Origin: Clostridia bacterium
Lineage (GTDB): Bacteria > Bacillota > Clostridia > Oscillospirales > Acutalibacteraceae
Assembly (NCBI GenBank): GCA_024404025.1
Contig: JAKSQP010000010.1
Location: forward strand, 26,697 to 90,696
Length of the DNA stretch: 64,000 nucleotides
Reading direction: 5' to 3'
Shown here one piece after another: positions 44,107-56,376 of this stretch (positions are counted from its first letter, which is position 1; every line of letters begins with the position of its first letter). The position numbers and the translations under genes are program-made. The notes beneath the pieces were generated by a model. The model ran no database searches. It saw only the letters and a list, made by a program, of their open reading frames with translations, and had not been told where the DNA came from.

Positions 44107-46330
44107 AAAATCAATAATCCGTGTTTTGTCGGCGGTCATCATCGTTGCGATGTTTCTTTCAGCCTGCTCCGGCAAGGAGGAAAGCGGAGTCCGCACAATC
44201 AGAGATGTTACAAGCAGAAACACAATTTCAACCGAATGCCAAAATCCTGCCGGGCTTCACTATTCAGCAGGAGAGGAAGCATTTACGGAAAAAATTGCGG
44301 CTTCCGGACTCATCGAGCTTTATGTTGACAAAGCGACCAACAGTTTCTGCATTGCCGACAGCGGCAAAAAGCAGCTCTGGAGCGCTCTTCCGCTTCTTGA
44401 TACGCTTTCGCAGAATGAATCACCTGCTTCCGATCCGAGCATGGCAGCGCTCCGCATCATCGGCGGAACGGATGTTTATTATCTCAACACGCAGGATAAT
44501 TCACTTGCTTACGGCAAAGCATCATATTCTCCGTTCGAAAACGGCGTTGAATTCAGCTATGATATTTTTGCAGATTCCGAAACAGCAAAAAAAACAAGCT
44601 TCTCCACCTCGGATATTGCATTCAACCTTAAAATAAATGTTGCTCTTGCAGACGGCAATATGAATGTTAACTGCACCTGCTCAAACATTTCAAAGAATCC
44701 CAACGCGTATATTGAAAGCATTGAGCTTCTCAATTATTTCGGCGCTTATAACGACTCGGCGGAAAGCGATTATCTCTTCGTTCCCGACGGCTGCGGAGCA
44801 ATAATCCGCACCTCTGTTTATGATGAATCCTTTGAAAAGCTTTCGTTTGCGGTTTACGGCAGCGACCCTGCCTGCGAAAAGGAATATTCCGGCAGCGCAC
44901 TCGTTCCAGCATTCGGAATCAAGCACGGCGAAGCGGCATTCGTTTCGCTTATCCGCAAGGGCGACACGGCTGCGGTGATCCACGCAGACAAGGCGTCTGG
45001 ATTTGCCGACTATAACAGAGTTTATCCGTCATTCAATATAACCCCCTCGGCATACGAAAACGAAACACTGAACATTTCAAAATCCTCATCCGTTCAGGAA
45101 CTTTCGCTCTGTTACCGCTTCCTCTATGATAAAAACGCAACCTATTCCGGACTTGCTTCCGCCTGCAGAGAGCAGCTTATAAGAGATTCTGTTCTTTCAT
45201 CGCAGTCGGTTAATGAAACGGCATATCTCCCGTTTTTCCTCACTCTGACCGGCGCAGTCAGCAAAAATTCAGGCCCGTTCAGAATCCTCTCAAGGCTCAC
45301 AACTTTTGAGCAGGCGCAGGATATGCTCATCAGAATGAAAAGCAAAGGTATCAACAATGTTGCTTTGAGATACACCGGCGTTTTCGGCGGCGGAACGGAT
45401 TCAACCGATGCTTCCCATACCCGCCTTCTTGCAAGGCTCGGAGGATCCCCAAAGCTTTCGGAGCTTTTCAGTTACATTTCCGCCCAGAAAATGAGCCTCT
45501 ATCTTGATATTGATATTCTTTCATCCGCTTCCGGCTTCGGCAGCAATTCCGCTCTGAATATAAACAAACAGATTTCGGATTACAAAGCCGGCAGCAAACT
45601 TGTTGAATTTCTCGGCAGCTCCCCTGCTTCGAGAGAGCTTATCAGAATCAGCAAACTTTCAAAGGTCATCAAGTCGGTTCTTACCGATACAAAATATTAT
45701 GATTTTTCCGGCTTCTGCATAAACGACGCAGGCTCGGTGCTTTATTCCGATTTCTCGTATAACGGAATGCTCCGTGATTCAGCCGCAAGCGAAATCCGCT
45801 CGGCAATTTCGCCGCTTTCAACAAGCAGACCGACTATGGCGGTCAAAGGAAACATCTATATGCTCAAAAATATTGATTCGGTCATCAACGTTCCTCTTGA
45901 CACAACTGTTTCCGCAAGCGGCGCTTATCTGCCCGTTCCGTTCATTCAGCTTATTCTTCACGGAGAGGTCGATTATGCAGGCGATCCGATAAATGTTCTT
46001 GCAAACGGTGAAGAAAATATGCTCCATTGCATAGAATTCGGCGCCTGCCCCCACTATGAATGGAATTATGATTCATCAATGGACGAATCCGAAAACGATA
46101 TTTATTATTATGACAACACGATCAATTCCGCAGCGGAATTTTATAAAAAAGCCAATGAAGCTCTCAACGATCTCAGAAGCGCAAGAATGACCGACCATTA
46201 TGAGGTTCAGGACGGCGTTTTCTGCACGGAATATGACACCGGCGCAAAGATATATGTCAACTATACCGACAGCGAATGCTCGGTTATGGGTGCAGTTGTT
46301 GAAACGAGAAGCTTTTTGAAAATAAACTGA
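44087..46330 (+). CDS. DUF5696-type large lipoprotein coupled to the kinase
   Basis: About 747 residues. The start is the ATG at 44087 inside the kinase 3' end; the frame opens earlier but only this start gives the signal peptide (RVLSAVIIVAMFLSACSG, lipidated Cys near 27). A beta-rich N-terminal region (about 60-370) is followed by a TIM-barrel-like half with LTLTGAVSKNSGPF and NNVALRYTGVFGGGT. The layout and motifs match the DUF5696 family. The fold suggests a carbohydrate-binding or hydrolysing surface protein. Overlap with a sensor kinase suggests it helps sense or process the signal. Confidence 0.75.
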   Translation: MRKSKTEKSIIRVLSAVIIVAMFLSACSGKEESGVRTIRDVTSRNTISTECQNPAGLHYSAGEEAFTEKIAASGLIELYVDKATNSFCIADSGKKQLWSALPLLDTLSQNESPASDPSMAALRIIGGTDVYYLNTQDNSLAYGKASYSPFENGVEFSYDIFADSETAKKTSFSTSDIAFNLKINVALADGNMNVNCTCSNISKNPNAYIESIELLNYFGAYNDSAESDYLFVPDGCGAIIRTSVYDESFEKLSFAVYGSDPACEKEYSGSALVPAFGIKHGEAAFVSLIRKGDTAAVIHADKASGFADYNRVYPSFNITPSAYENETLNISKSSSVQELSLCYRFLYDKNATYSGLASACREQLIRDSVLSSQSVNETAYLPFFLTLTGAVSKNSGPFRILSRLTTFEQAQDMLIRMKSKGINNVALRYTGVFGGGTDSTDASHTRLLARLGGSPKLSELFSYISAQKMSLYLDIDILSSASGFGSNSALNINKQISDYKAGSKLVEFLGSSPASRELIRISKLSKVIKSVLTDTKYYDFSGFCINDAGSVLYSDFSYNGMLRDSAASEIRSAISPLSTSRPTMAVKGNIYMLKNIDSVINVPLDTTVSASGAYLPVPFIQLILHGEVDYAGDPINVLANGEENMLHCIEFGACPHYEWNYDSSMDESENDIYYYDNTINSAAEFYKKANEALNDLRSARMTDHYEVQDGVFCTEYDTGAKIYVNYTDSECSVMGAVVETRSFLKIN

Positions 46331-46348
46331 TTTTCGGGAGGAAATTAA

Positions 46349-46693
46349 ATGCCTTATATCAGAACGACCGTCAGCAACGAGCTGACAGACGAAAAAAGAG
46401 AATCAATCAAAGCAAAGTTCGGTCAGGCAATCGCTCTCATCCCCGGCAAAAGCGAATCATGGCTTATGCTTTCTTTTGAGGACAATATGAAAATGTATTT
46501 CAGAGGCGACGAAAGCGAAGATTATGCTTATCTCGAAGTCAGCCTTTTCGGCTCGGCATCGGATGCCGCTTATGACCGCCTCACCGCCGCTCTTTCGGAA
46601 ATAATCAACGAAGAGCTCGGCATCGGCAGAGAAAACATTTATATCAAATATGAAGAAGCAGAGCATTGGGGCTGGAACGGAAACAACTTCTGA
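46349..46693 (+). CDS. MIF/tautomerase-superfamily protein
   Basis: 114 residues, the length of macrophage migration inhibitory factor. Begins MPYIRT, so removal of Met exposes the catalytic Pro1. The loop PGKSESWLMLSFED matches the MIF active-site and strand region, and the C terminus ends HWGWNGNNF. Known relatives tautomerise phenylpyruvate-like keto acids. No signal peptide. GGGAGG precedes the ATG. The next gene overlaps by one base (TGATG). Confidence 0.9.
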   Translation: MPYIRTTVSNELTDEKRESIKAKFGQAIALIPGKSESWLMLSFEDNMKMYFRGDESEDYAYLEVSLFGSASDAAYDRLTAALSEIINEELGIGRENIYIKYEEAEHWGWNGNNF

Positions 46694-47025
46694 TGAAAAA
46701 CAAACTTCTGATATTCGCTTGTGCGCTCGTGATATGCACCGCCGTTCTTCTGCTGAACATTGCGGATATGCCGGAATTCCAACGAAATGAATTTGCATCC
46801 GGCGAAACAGCTTCGTTTATTTCGGACAAAAAAGGAAAAATAAATATCAACACTGCTTCCGCCGAAGAGCTGACCGCTCTTTACGGCATCGGTGAGGTCA
46901 ATGCCGAAAAAATCATAGAATACCGCAAATATAACGGCAAAATTATTGCAGCCGAAGAGCTGGAAGCAATTGACGGCATCGGTCATTCCGTCATCGAAAG
47001 AAACAGGGATATAATAACTTTTTAA
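46693..47025 (+). CDS. ComEA-like helix-hairpin-helix protein, membrane anchored
   Basis: About 110 residues from the ATG at 46693. One N-terminal membrane anchor (about 3-20), a short linker, then the duplicated helix-hairpin-helix module INTASAEELTALYGIGE and LEAIDGIGHSVIERN, as in the DNA-binding part of ComEA. It is shorter than classical ComEA because the SLBB-like domain is missing. In competent bacteria ComEA holds incoming DNA at the membrane. No other com genes are in the window, so a DNA uptake role is only likely. Confidence 0.8.
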   Translation: MKNKLLIFACALVICTAVLLLNIADMPEFQRNEFASGETASFISDKKGKININTASAEELTALYGIGEVNAEKIIEYRKYNGKIIAAEELEAIDGIGHSVIERNRDIITF

Positions 47026-47083
47026 GTTGATAATATAATAAACTATTCGGTCTATGTACCGTTCAGATTGCGAGGTTTTTAAA

Positions 47084-48478
47084 ATGGAAAGAATTGAAAT
47101 CAGAAAACTTTTTGATTCGGCAGAATCATACGCAGAAAAAAGCGTAACAGTATGCGGCTGGATCAGAACACTCAGAGATTCAAAAGCGGTGGGATTTATA
47201 GAAGTCAACGACGGAAGCTGCTTCAAAGGCGTTCAGGTTGTTTTTGAATCGGAAAAGCTTGAAAACTATAAGGAAATCGCAAAGCTCAATGTCGGCTCCG
47301 CCATCAGGGTTACCGGCAGACTTCTTCTCACGCCCCAGGCTAACCAGCCCTTTGAAATCAATGCAGACGAAATCTCAATAGAGGCTATGTCAACTCCCGA
47401 TTACCCTCTCCAGAAAAAGAGACATTCTCTTGAATTTCTTCGTACTATCGCCCATCTTCGCCCGAGAACAAACACATTCAATGCGGTTTTCAGAATCCGT
47501 TCAACCGCCGCTTATGCGATTCACAAGTTCTTCATTGACCAAGGCTTCGTTTATGCTCATACTCCTCTCATCTCCTGCTCTGACTGCGAGGGCGCAGGCG
47601 AAATGTTCAAGGTAACGACCCTTGATTTTGACAACATCCCCAAAACAGAAGACGGCAAGGTTGATTTCAGCGAAGATTTCTTCCAGAAGCCCGCTTATCT
47701 TACTGTTTCCGGTCAGCTCCAGGCTGAAACAATGGCTCTTGCATTCGGCAAGGTTTACACCTTCGGGCCGACCTTCAGAGCAGAAAAATCATACACACAG
47801 CGCCATGCGGCTGAATTCTGGATGATCGAGCCCGAAATGGCATTTGCAGAATTGAGCGACAATATGGATGTTGCCGAAGCAATGATAAAATATGTTATCA
47901 AGTATGTGCTTGAAAACTGCCCGCAGGATCTTGAATTCCTCAACAAGTTCGTTGATAAGGAGCTTATCGAAAGACTTACAACGGTTGCAAATTCCGATTT
48001 CGGCAGAGTTACATACACAGACGCAGTAAAAATGCTTGAAGAGCACAATGACGAATTTGAATATAAGGTAAGCTGGGGCTGCGATCTTCAGACGGAGCAT
48101 GAACGCTTCCTTACGGAAAAGATTTTCAGAAAGCCCGTTTTTGTTACCGATTATCCGAAAGAAATCAAGGCCTTCTATATGCGCCTCAACGATGACGGCA
48201 AGACCGTTGCCGCCTGCGACTGCCTTGTTATGGGCATCGGCGAAATCATCGGCGGCAGCCAGAGAGAAGAAAGACTTGATGTTCTTGAAGCAAGAATCAA
48301 GGAACTCGGTCTTAAGCCCGAAGACTATGACTGGTATCTTGACCTTCGCAGATACGGCGGCGTTAAGCACAGCGGCTACGGCCTCGGCTTTGAAAGACTT
48401 GTTATGTATCTGACCGGCATTGCCAACATCAGAGATGTTCTTCCGTTCCCCAGAACGACAGGCTCTGCTGATTTTTAA
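47084..48478 (+). CDS. asnS: asparaginyl-tRNA synthetase
   Basis: 464 residues, usual for AsnRS. The ATG at 47084 follows GAGGT by 7 bases; an in-frame start at 47054 has no site. N-terminal OB-fold anticodon domain ([14 protein letters not shown]), then class II core: [23 protein letters not shown] split by the motif GPTFRAEKS, and motif 3 [15 protein letters not shown]. The segment [14 protein letters not shown] ([15 protein letters not shown]) is typical of AsnRS rather than AspRS. No T-box leader fits the 58-base gap upstream. Confidence 0.95.
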   Translation: MERIEIRKLFDSAESYAEKSVTVCGWIRTLRDSKAVGFIEVNDGSCFKGVQVVFESEKLENYKEIAKLNVGSAIRVTGRLLLTPQANQPFEINADEISIEAMSTPDYPLQKKRHSLEFLRTIAHLRPRTNTFNAVFRIRSTAAYAIHKFFIDQGFVYAHTPLISCSDCEGAGEMFKVTTLDFDNIPKTEDGKVDFSEDFFQKPAYLTVSGQLQAETMALAFGKVYTFGPTFRAEKSYTQRHAAEFWMIEPEMAFAELSDNMDVAEAMIKYVIKYVLENCPQDLEFLNKFVDKELIERLTTVANSDFGRVTYTDAVKMLEEHNDEFEYKVSWGCDLQTEHERFLTEKIFRKPVFVTDYPKEIKAFYMRLNDDGKTVAACDCLVMGIGEIIGGSQREERLDVLEARIKELGLKPEDYDWYLDLRRYGGVKHSGYGLGFERLVMYLTGIANIRDVLPFPRTTGSADF

Positions 48479-48501
48479 TCTGAATTCCCGAGGTGCTGGA
48501 T

Positions 48502-50901
48502 TTGAAAGAAAAAATCAAGAATTTTATCGTTAACATCCCGGTTTACTGGAAAAAGCCGATGAACGGCAGATATATGACTTTCAAGGAAATCGCCGCTTAT
48601 TCCGGCGGAGGCATCGGCGCCTATTGCATTATCACTCTTGGCTCTGCGTGTATGCTTGCGGCAAGCAATACCCTTATCAGCAGTACTCTCGGCATTGACC
48701 CGACCGATATGTATTTTATGTATGTCATTGCCATTCTTGCCAACATACCGATGACGGGCATCAGAGCAAATATAATAGACAACACCCGAAACAAAGCCGG
48801 CAAATACAGACCTTATATCGTCACCATGGCAATTCCGACGGCGATAATAAGCCTTCTGATGGTATGGTTCCCGTATAACAGCCTTGAAAGCATAGTCGGT
48901 AAAGGTGAGATCTTCGGAGAATCAAGAGCTTATGTTGCGAAATGCGCAATCATACTCATTCTGAATCTCCTGCTCTATTTCTTCTATAATTTCTTCTATG
49001 ATGCATACGAAAATCTGATTCACGTTCTTTCACCGGATTCCCAGGAAAGAGCGGACGTTGCATCAATAAAGAGTGTTGTTTATTCGCTGGCTCCCACCAT
49101 CATCAATCTCTTTACCCCCATCATTGCGCAAAACATCTTCCACACGAATTCAACGGATATAAGGGTTTACCGCCTGCTTTATCCGATTCTCTGCGTTATC
49201 GGCATTCTGCTCTGCATTGTTGTTTATAAGCACACAGAGGAAAAAATCGTTCAGGCAAGGACTCATGTTGTTCAGATAAAATTCACCGATGCGCTGCGTG
49301 CCGTTGCAAAGAATAAATATTTCTGGATAATTTCGCTTGCCGGCTGGATAGGTTTTCTTGAATCATCCTATTCAAACATTATGTATTGGCTCTATAACTA
49401 CGGCGGCGCCTGCTCCGGCAATGTTTACGGAATAATCATCACGATTTACGGAAATGCCTCACTTTGGGGAATGCTCCTTGCTCCCCTGCTCATCAGAAAA
49501 TGGGGCAAGAAAGCCGTTCTCGTTGTGACCAATATCTTCAACATCATCTTCATTCTGATGATGCTTCCCGCTACTCAGCAGATTTCCGAAATAACGATCT
49601 GGCTCGTGCTCGGCTGCCTTTATCTCAACGCATTTATGGGCTCATTTGCGCTCATCCTCAATCCGTCGATCCAGGCGGACATCAGAGATTATCAGCAGTA
49701 TATCACGGGCGAAAGAATCGACGGAATGTTCTCCGCAGTCGGAACTATCGGAACGGTTGTTACCCTTGCAACCTCCGCAGTTCTTCCGATGGTTTATGAA
49801 AAAGGCGGTCTTACAAAAGCGACTGCCGCAAAGGTCACTTCAGATCCCGCTATCCTCAACAGAGTTCTTCAGGACGGAAAAACCGTAGGAGAAATCCTCA
49901 AGGATCAGCTTGCAAGCGGCCAGGATAATTATCATAACGCCAATTCTGCTCTCTATGATCCCGATATTCTTCTCAATCTTCTCCATGTGCTTATCATATT
50001 CTCTGCATTCGGTGCGCTTCTCAATGTTGTGCCTTATTTCTGGTATGATTTCAACGAAAAGAAACAGAAATCGGTTGTTCGTGCGCTCAAAATCAGAGCC
50101 ATGTTTGAAGATTACAGCAACGGCGCATTAAAGGACAAAGATCTTGTTGAAACCGTTGAAATAATCAGAAACGCAAGAGAATTAAGCGCCGAAGCTCCGG
50201 CAGAAATCAGCAAAAATGATTATCGTTCAATCAAAGACAAGGCAGAAAGAAAAGCCGCTAAAAAAGCTTATAAAGAAGCTCTCGGCAGAAACGAAGAAAT
50301 CGAAATTTCCGGATTTGTCTGCAATGAGCTTGACAAATTCTCAACAGATGCCTATAAGCTACGCCTGGATGCCGCAGAAAAAACGGCAGCCGAAGGCCTT
50401 GACGGAATAAGCAATGCCGATATAAAGGCGCTGAAAAAGGCTTATTCCGCCGCAAAATCAACGAAAAACAAAGAAGAGCGAAAGGTTGCCGTTGAAATCG
50501 CCAGAACGAAAAAGAATGCGGCAAAGGCCTATAAGAAGTATTTCGGCAAAGGCGAAGAATTCAAGGAGCCCGATTTTGCGGTGCTTGAAGGATATTTCGA
50601 TGAAGAGGACACCTGCGATATTGAGCTTAAAGAGCTTTATCTTAAGAAGAGAGAAGAAAAGAAGGCTCATAACAAAGCAGCGGTTTCTTCACTTGAAGCC
50701 GAAATCAAAAAGGTTAAGGCAAGGCAGAAAAAAGCCTCTGATGCTTCAAAAGCCGAAATGGACAGACACGCTTATTTTGCAAGAGCCGCAAAGCCTTATC
50801 TTGACGCCGTTAAACTCATAAAAGAAAAAGAAAATTACGGCAATCTCGATAATATCCTTTCCCTCTATGACGAGGCAAAGGAAAAGCTTATTGAGGCATA
50901 A
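48502..50901 (+). CDS. MFS/GPH-family sugar transporter with a long charged C-terminal extension
   Basis: About 799 residues from the TTG at 48502, which has GAGGTG 6 bases upstream; the GTG at 48493 is part of that site. Residues about 35-530 form a 12-TM glycoside-pentoside-hexuronide:cation symporter-like core. From about residue 540 to the end there are about 250 cytoplasmic residues, very rich in Lys, Glu and Ala, with predicted coiled-coil character. Two related segments (AERKAAKKAYKEALGRNEEI and the EERKVA..AAKAYKKYFGKGEEF stretch) show internal duplication. GPH carriers normally end near residue 480. Substrate probably a glycoside; tail role unknown. Confidence 0.85.
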   Translation: MKEKIKNFIVNIPVYWKKPMNGRYMTFKEIAAYSGGGIGAYCIITLGSACMLAASNTLISSTLGIDPTDMYFMYVIAILANIPMTGIRANIIDNTRNKAGKYRPYIVTMAIPTAIISLLMVWFPYNSLESIVGKGEIFGESRAYVAKCAIILILNLLLYFFYNFFYDAYENLIHVLSPDSQERADVASIKSVVYSLAPTIINLFTPIIAQNIFHTNSTDIRVYRLLYPILCVIGILLCIVVYKHTEEKIVQARTHVVQIKFTDALRAVAKNKYFWIISLAGWIGFLESSYSNIMYWLYNYGGACSGNVYGIIITIYGNASLWGMLLAPLLIRKWGKKAVLVVTNIFNIIFILMMLPATQQISEITIWLVLGCLYLNAFMGSFALILNPSIQADIRDYQQYITGERIDGMFSAVGTIGTVVTLATSAVLPMVYEKGGLTKATAAKVTSDPAILNRVLQDGKTVGEILKDQLASGQDNYHNANSALYDPDILLNLLHVLIIFSAFGALLNVVPYFWYDFNEKKQKSVVRALKIRAMFEDYSNGALKDKDLVETVEIIRNARELSAEAPAEISKNDYRSIKDKAERKAAKKAYKEALGRNEEIEISGFVCNELDKFSTDAYKLRLDAAEKTAAEGLDGISNADIKALKKAYSAAKSTKNKEERKVAVEIARTKKNAAKAYKKYFGKGEEFKEPDFAVLEGYFDEEDTCDIELKELYLKKREEKKAHNKAAVSSLEAEIKKVKARQKKASDASKAEMDRHAYFARAAKPYLDAVKLIKEKENYGNLDNILSLYDEAKEKLIEA

Positions 50902-50908
50902 CAAAAAC

Positions 50909-50945
50909 AGACCGCAGCAGGTTTAATTCTGCTGCGGTCTTTCTC
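50909..50945. terminator. bidirectional terminator
   Basis: Perfect 12-base arms AGACCGCAGCAG and CTGCTGCGGTCT (50909-50920 and 50929-50940), T run after, between converging genes. Confidence 0.87.
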
Positions 50946-50954
50946 TGTTTCAGA

Positions 50955-52154
50955 CTACGCAAAAAGATTAATTATGAAAAATACAATACTAACGACAAAG
51001 TTTTTTATTGCATTAAAAGCTTTCAAAACGGGGTTTGACGGCTCATCTGAAACAGAATCGATCTGCTTTTCAAAATGAGCATTGTTGAATTTTACGCTTC
51101 CCTCGTATGTATAAAGCTCGTTATCGTAATTTTTTACATCGTCCTCGTGAAGAGTGATAAGTCTGTAACCGTAAGGTCCCGTCTTCGCCATCTCGGAGCC
51201 GTAAGTGAATCCAAGCTCTATTCCGTCAACCATGCCCGAAAAGCCCTCAACATGCTGATGGCCGAAGAATGCGCCGATAACATCTCCCTGCTCTTTCCAC
51301 GCCTTGAACTGCTCCGACGGCTCGCAGGGATAATAGGTGAAGAAATTATATCCGTGAGCAATTTCATCATTGAGGCGGTAGAATCCGCTTGTTGTGCCCT
51401 TGGCGCCGTTATCAAACGGACTGCACTCAACAAAAAGATTGCCTATGTCTTTGACCTGAATATGCTGGAAGAGAATTGAGGGAACGGGCTCGCCTCCGTT
51501 TTTTTCTTTAAGTTCGGCTGAAGCGGATTTATACCATTCGATCTGGTCCTGCGCAGCGCCGCCTCTCATTGTGTCCATAATCCAGATGTTGAACGCCGTT
51601 TTTCCGGTTGAATCCTTTATTTCGAGATTGCAGTCGAGAGCGCCGCCCTCATCGCTGCTCATATCCTCAAGCAGGCAGTTTGAATATTTTCCGTAAATTT
51701 CAAGCCACTCTTCGTTTGAAATTCCGCATTTATGGTCATTGTTGCCCTGCGCAATAACAAACGGAACGCCGGATTCCTGAAAAATCTTAAGCACGGCATC
51801 TGCTGCGGCGGTCAGATTTTCAAGAGTTGCATCGTGGTCGATTTCGCCGTTTTTCTTAACAACAACGCCCTCACGGAAGCTTTCGCCGTCGATGCCGATG
51901 TCTCCGATTCGGCTGTCTTCAACAAGGTCGCCCGTGAAAACAATGAGATCGGGGTCTGATTCTTCAATTGAAAGTCTGACAAGATTCAGCATATCGTCGG
52001 CAGGATACTGATCATCCTGCGTATCGGAAAGCTGAAGAATTCTGAAAGTTCCGTCTTCGGAAAATTTAAGGTTTTTCTTTTCTGCTGCACCCGCAAAAAC
52101 CGTTACGCTCATAATCATAATGAGCGCAAGAACGGCGCTTATTGTTTTTTTCAT
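50955..52154 (-). CDS. secreted, membrane-tethered calcineurin-like phosphoesterase
   Basis: 399 residues. Signal peptide (about 1-23), catalytic motifs LQLSDTQDD (in place of DxH), FTGDLVEDS, QGNNDH and FGHQHVEGF, and a C-terminal hydrophobic anchor (about 380-397). The DTQ and GNNDH versions of the metal motifs are typical of the Dcr2/purple-acid-phosphatase-like branch. It probably acts at the cell surface on phosphoesters. AAGGAG precedes the ATG. It lies 12 bases after the LacZ-like gene, so they are co-transcribed. Confidence 0.88.
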   Translation of the reverse strand: MKKTISAVLALIMIMSVTVFAGAAEKKNLKFSEDGTFRILQLSDTQDDQYPADDMLNLVRLSIEESDPDLIVFTGDLVEDSRIGDIGIDGESFREGVVVKKNGEIDHDATLENLTAAADAVLKIFQESGVPFVIAQGNNDHKCGISNEEWLEIYGKYSNCLLEDMSSDEGGALDCNLEIKDSTGKTAFNIWIMDTMRGGAAQDQIEWYKSASAELKEKNGGEPVPSILFQHIQVKDIGNLFVECSPFDNGAKGTTSGFYRLNDEIAHGYNFFTYYPCEPSEQFKAWKEQGDVIGAFFGHQHVEGFSGMVDGIELGFTYGSEMAKTGPYGYRLITLHEDDVKNYDNELYTYEGSVKFNNAHFEKQIDSVSDEPSNPVLKAFNAIKNFVVSIVFFIINLFA

Positions 52155-52166
52155 TGATGTTTCTCC

Positions 52167-55199
<3,033 letters not shown>

Positions 55200-55242
55200 T
55201 CATTTTTTTTCAATGCTCTCCGCTTTATTTTCACATTGACAC

Positions 55243-55270
55243 TTGCAATTAATTCTTAATTGATTATAAT
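55243..55270 (+). promoter_or_regulatory. sigma-A-type promoter of the ECF S-component gene
   Basis: TTGCAA (55243-55248), a 16-base spacer and TATAAT (55265-55270), 32 bases before the ATG. No riboswitch-like fold is evident in the short leader. Confidence 0.6.
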
Positions 55271-55302
55271 ATACCTATATAATTCCGGGAAAAGATGATA
55301 AA

Positions 55303-55812
55303 ATGAAAGTTAAAAAAATTAATAATCTTGTTATGGCTGCTCTGTTTTCCGCTCTCATCTGCATTGCGACTTTTTTTATAACCGTCGGTGCTCCTGTTGC
55401 GGGCGGATATATAAACATCGGTGACTGCTTTGTTTTTGCGGCAATAATCGTTTTGCCGAAAGGATATTCAATGCTCGCCGCAGGTATCGGCTCTGCCCTT
55501 GCGGATTTGATCGGCGGCCACGCAATATATGCCCCTGCTTCGTTTGTTATCAAGGCTCTGATGGCTCTTGCCGCATGGCTTATCTATTCAAAATCAAAAA
55601 AGAAAATTTTTTCAAAGGCCGTTGCTTCATTTGCCGCCGAAATCATTATGTGCGCAGGATATTTCGCCTATGAAGCGCTAATTCTCGGCTACGGTCTCGG
55701 AGCAGCGGGGAATCTCATTCCGAACGCAATTCAGGCGGTTTTCGGAATCATTCTTTCGGTTATTCTTGCTTCGGCATTTGAAAAATCAAAAATAATTTCC
55801 AAATACAGATGA
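55303..55812 (+). CDS. ECF transporter S component
   Basis: 169 residues, five to six membrane helices. The opening VMAALFSALICIATFFI and the segment GYINIGDCFVFAAI are typical of substrate-binding S subunits of group II energy-coupling-factor transporters (HmpT/ThiW/PanT-like). It needs the shared EcfA/EcfA'/EcfT module encoded elsewhere. It forms an operon with UPF0340, 15 bases downstream. The vitamin it binds cannot be read from sequence. Confidence 0.9.
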   Translation: MKVKKINNLVMAALFSALICIATFFITVGAPVAGGYINIGDCFVFAAIIVLPKGYSMLAAGIGSALADLIGGHAIYAPASFVIKALMALAAWLIYSKSKKKIFSKAVASFAAEIIMCAGYFAYEALILGYGLGAAGNLIPNAIQAVFGIILSVILASAFEKSKIISKYR

Positions 55813-55827
55813 AACGGAGGACTTTAA

Positions 55828-56364
55828 ATGGATATTCTTTATGGGCAAGCTCGTTCGGCAGCGGAAGAGCTTGTTGAAAAATCCGGAATAAAAAAAGGAA
55901 ATGTTGTTGTTATAGGCTGCTCAACGAGCGAGGTCATAGGCAAAAAAATAGGCACAAGCGGGAGCGTTGAGCCCGCAAAGTCCGTTTATGACGGACTTAT
56001 GAGCGTTTTTGCGGAAAAGGGCATCTTCATTGCCGCCCAATGCTGCGAGCATCTCAACAGAGCGCTGATAATCGAGCGTGAAAAAGCCGAAGCAATGGGG
56101 CTTGAAGAGGTATGCGTTGTGCCTCATCCCCACGCAGGCGGCTCGTTCGCAACAACAGCATATCATTCAATGAAAGATCCTGTTGCCGTTGAAGAAATCA
56201 GAGCGGATGCCGGGATCGACATCGGAAACACACTCATCGGAATGCACCTTAAAAGAGTTGCCGTTCCCCTTCGCCTGGAAAACAACACAATCGGAGAAGC
56301 AAAGCTCAACGCTGCACGCACAAGGCCGAAACTCATCGGCGGCGAGAGAGCTAAATATGAATAA
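55828..56364 (+). CDS. UPF0340 (YwlG/TIGR01440) family protein
   Basis: 178 residues, the standard length. Conserved family stretches are VVIGCSTSEVIGKKIGTSGS (about 27-46), AAQCCEHLNRALIIE and PHPHAGGSFATTAY. A Firmicutes-specific family of unknown biochemical function; structures show an alpha/beta fold. GGAGG precedes the ATG. It sits between an ECF S-component and a GH16 enzyme, and is coupled to both by short gaps. Confidence 0.92.
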   Translation: MDILYGQARSAAEELVEKSGIKKGNVVVIGCSTSEVIGKKIGTSGSVEPAKSVYDGLMSVFAEKGIFIAAQCCEHLNRALIIEREKAEAMGLEEVCVVPHPHAGGSFATTAYHSMKDPVAVEEIRADAGIDIGNTLIGMHLKRVAVPLRLENNTIGEAKLNAARTRPKLIGGERAKYE

Positions 56365-56376
56365 AGGAGCTAAAAA

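Noticed and set aside
48493..48501. GTG start for the MFS/GPH transporter
   Set aside because: The GTG is part of the GAGGTG ribosome site; the TTG 9 bases later has correct spacing.
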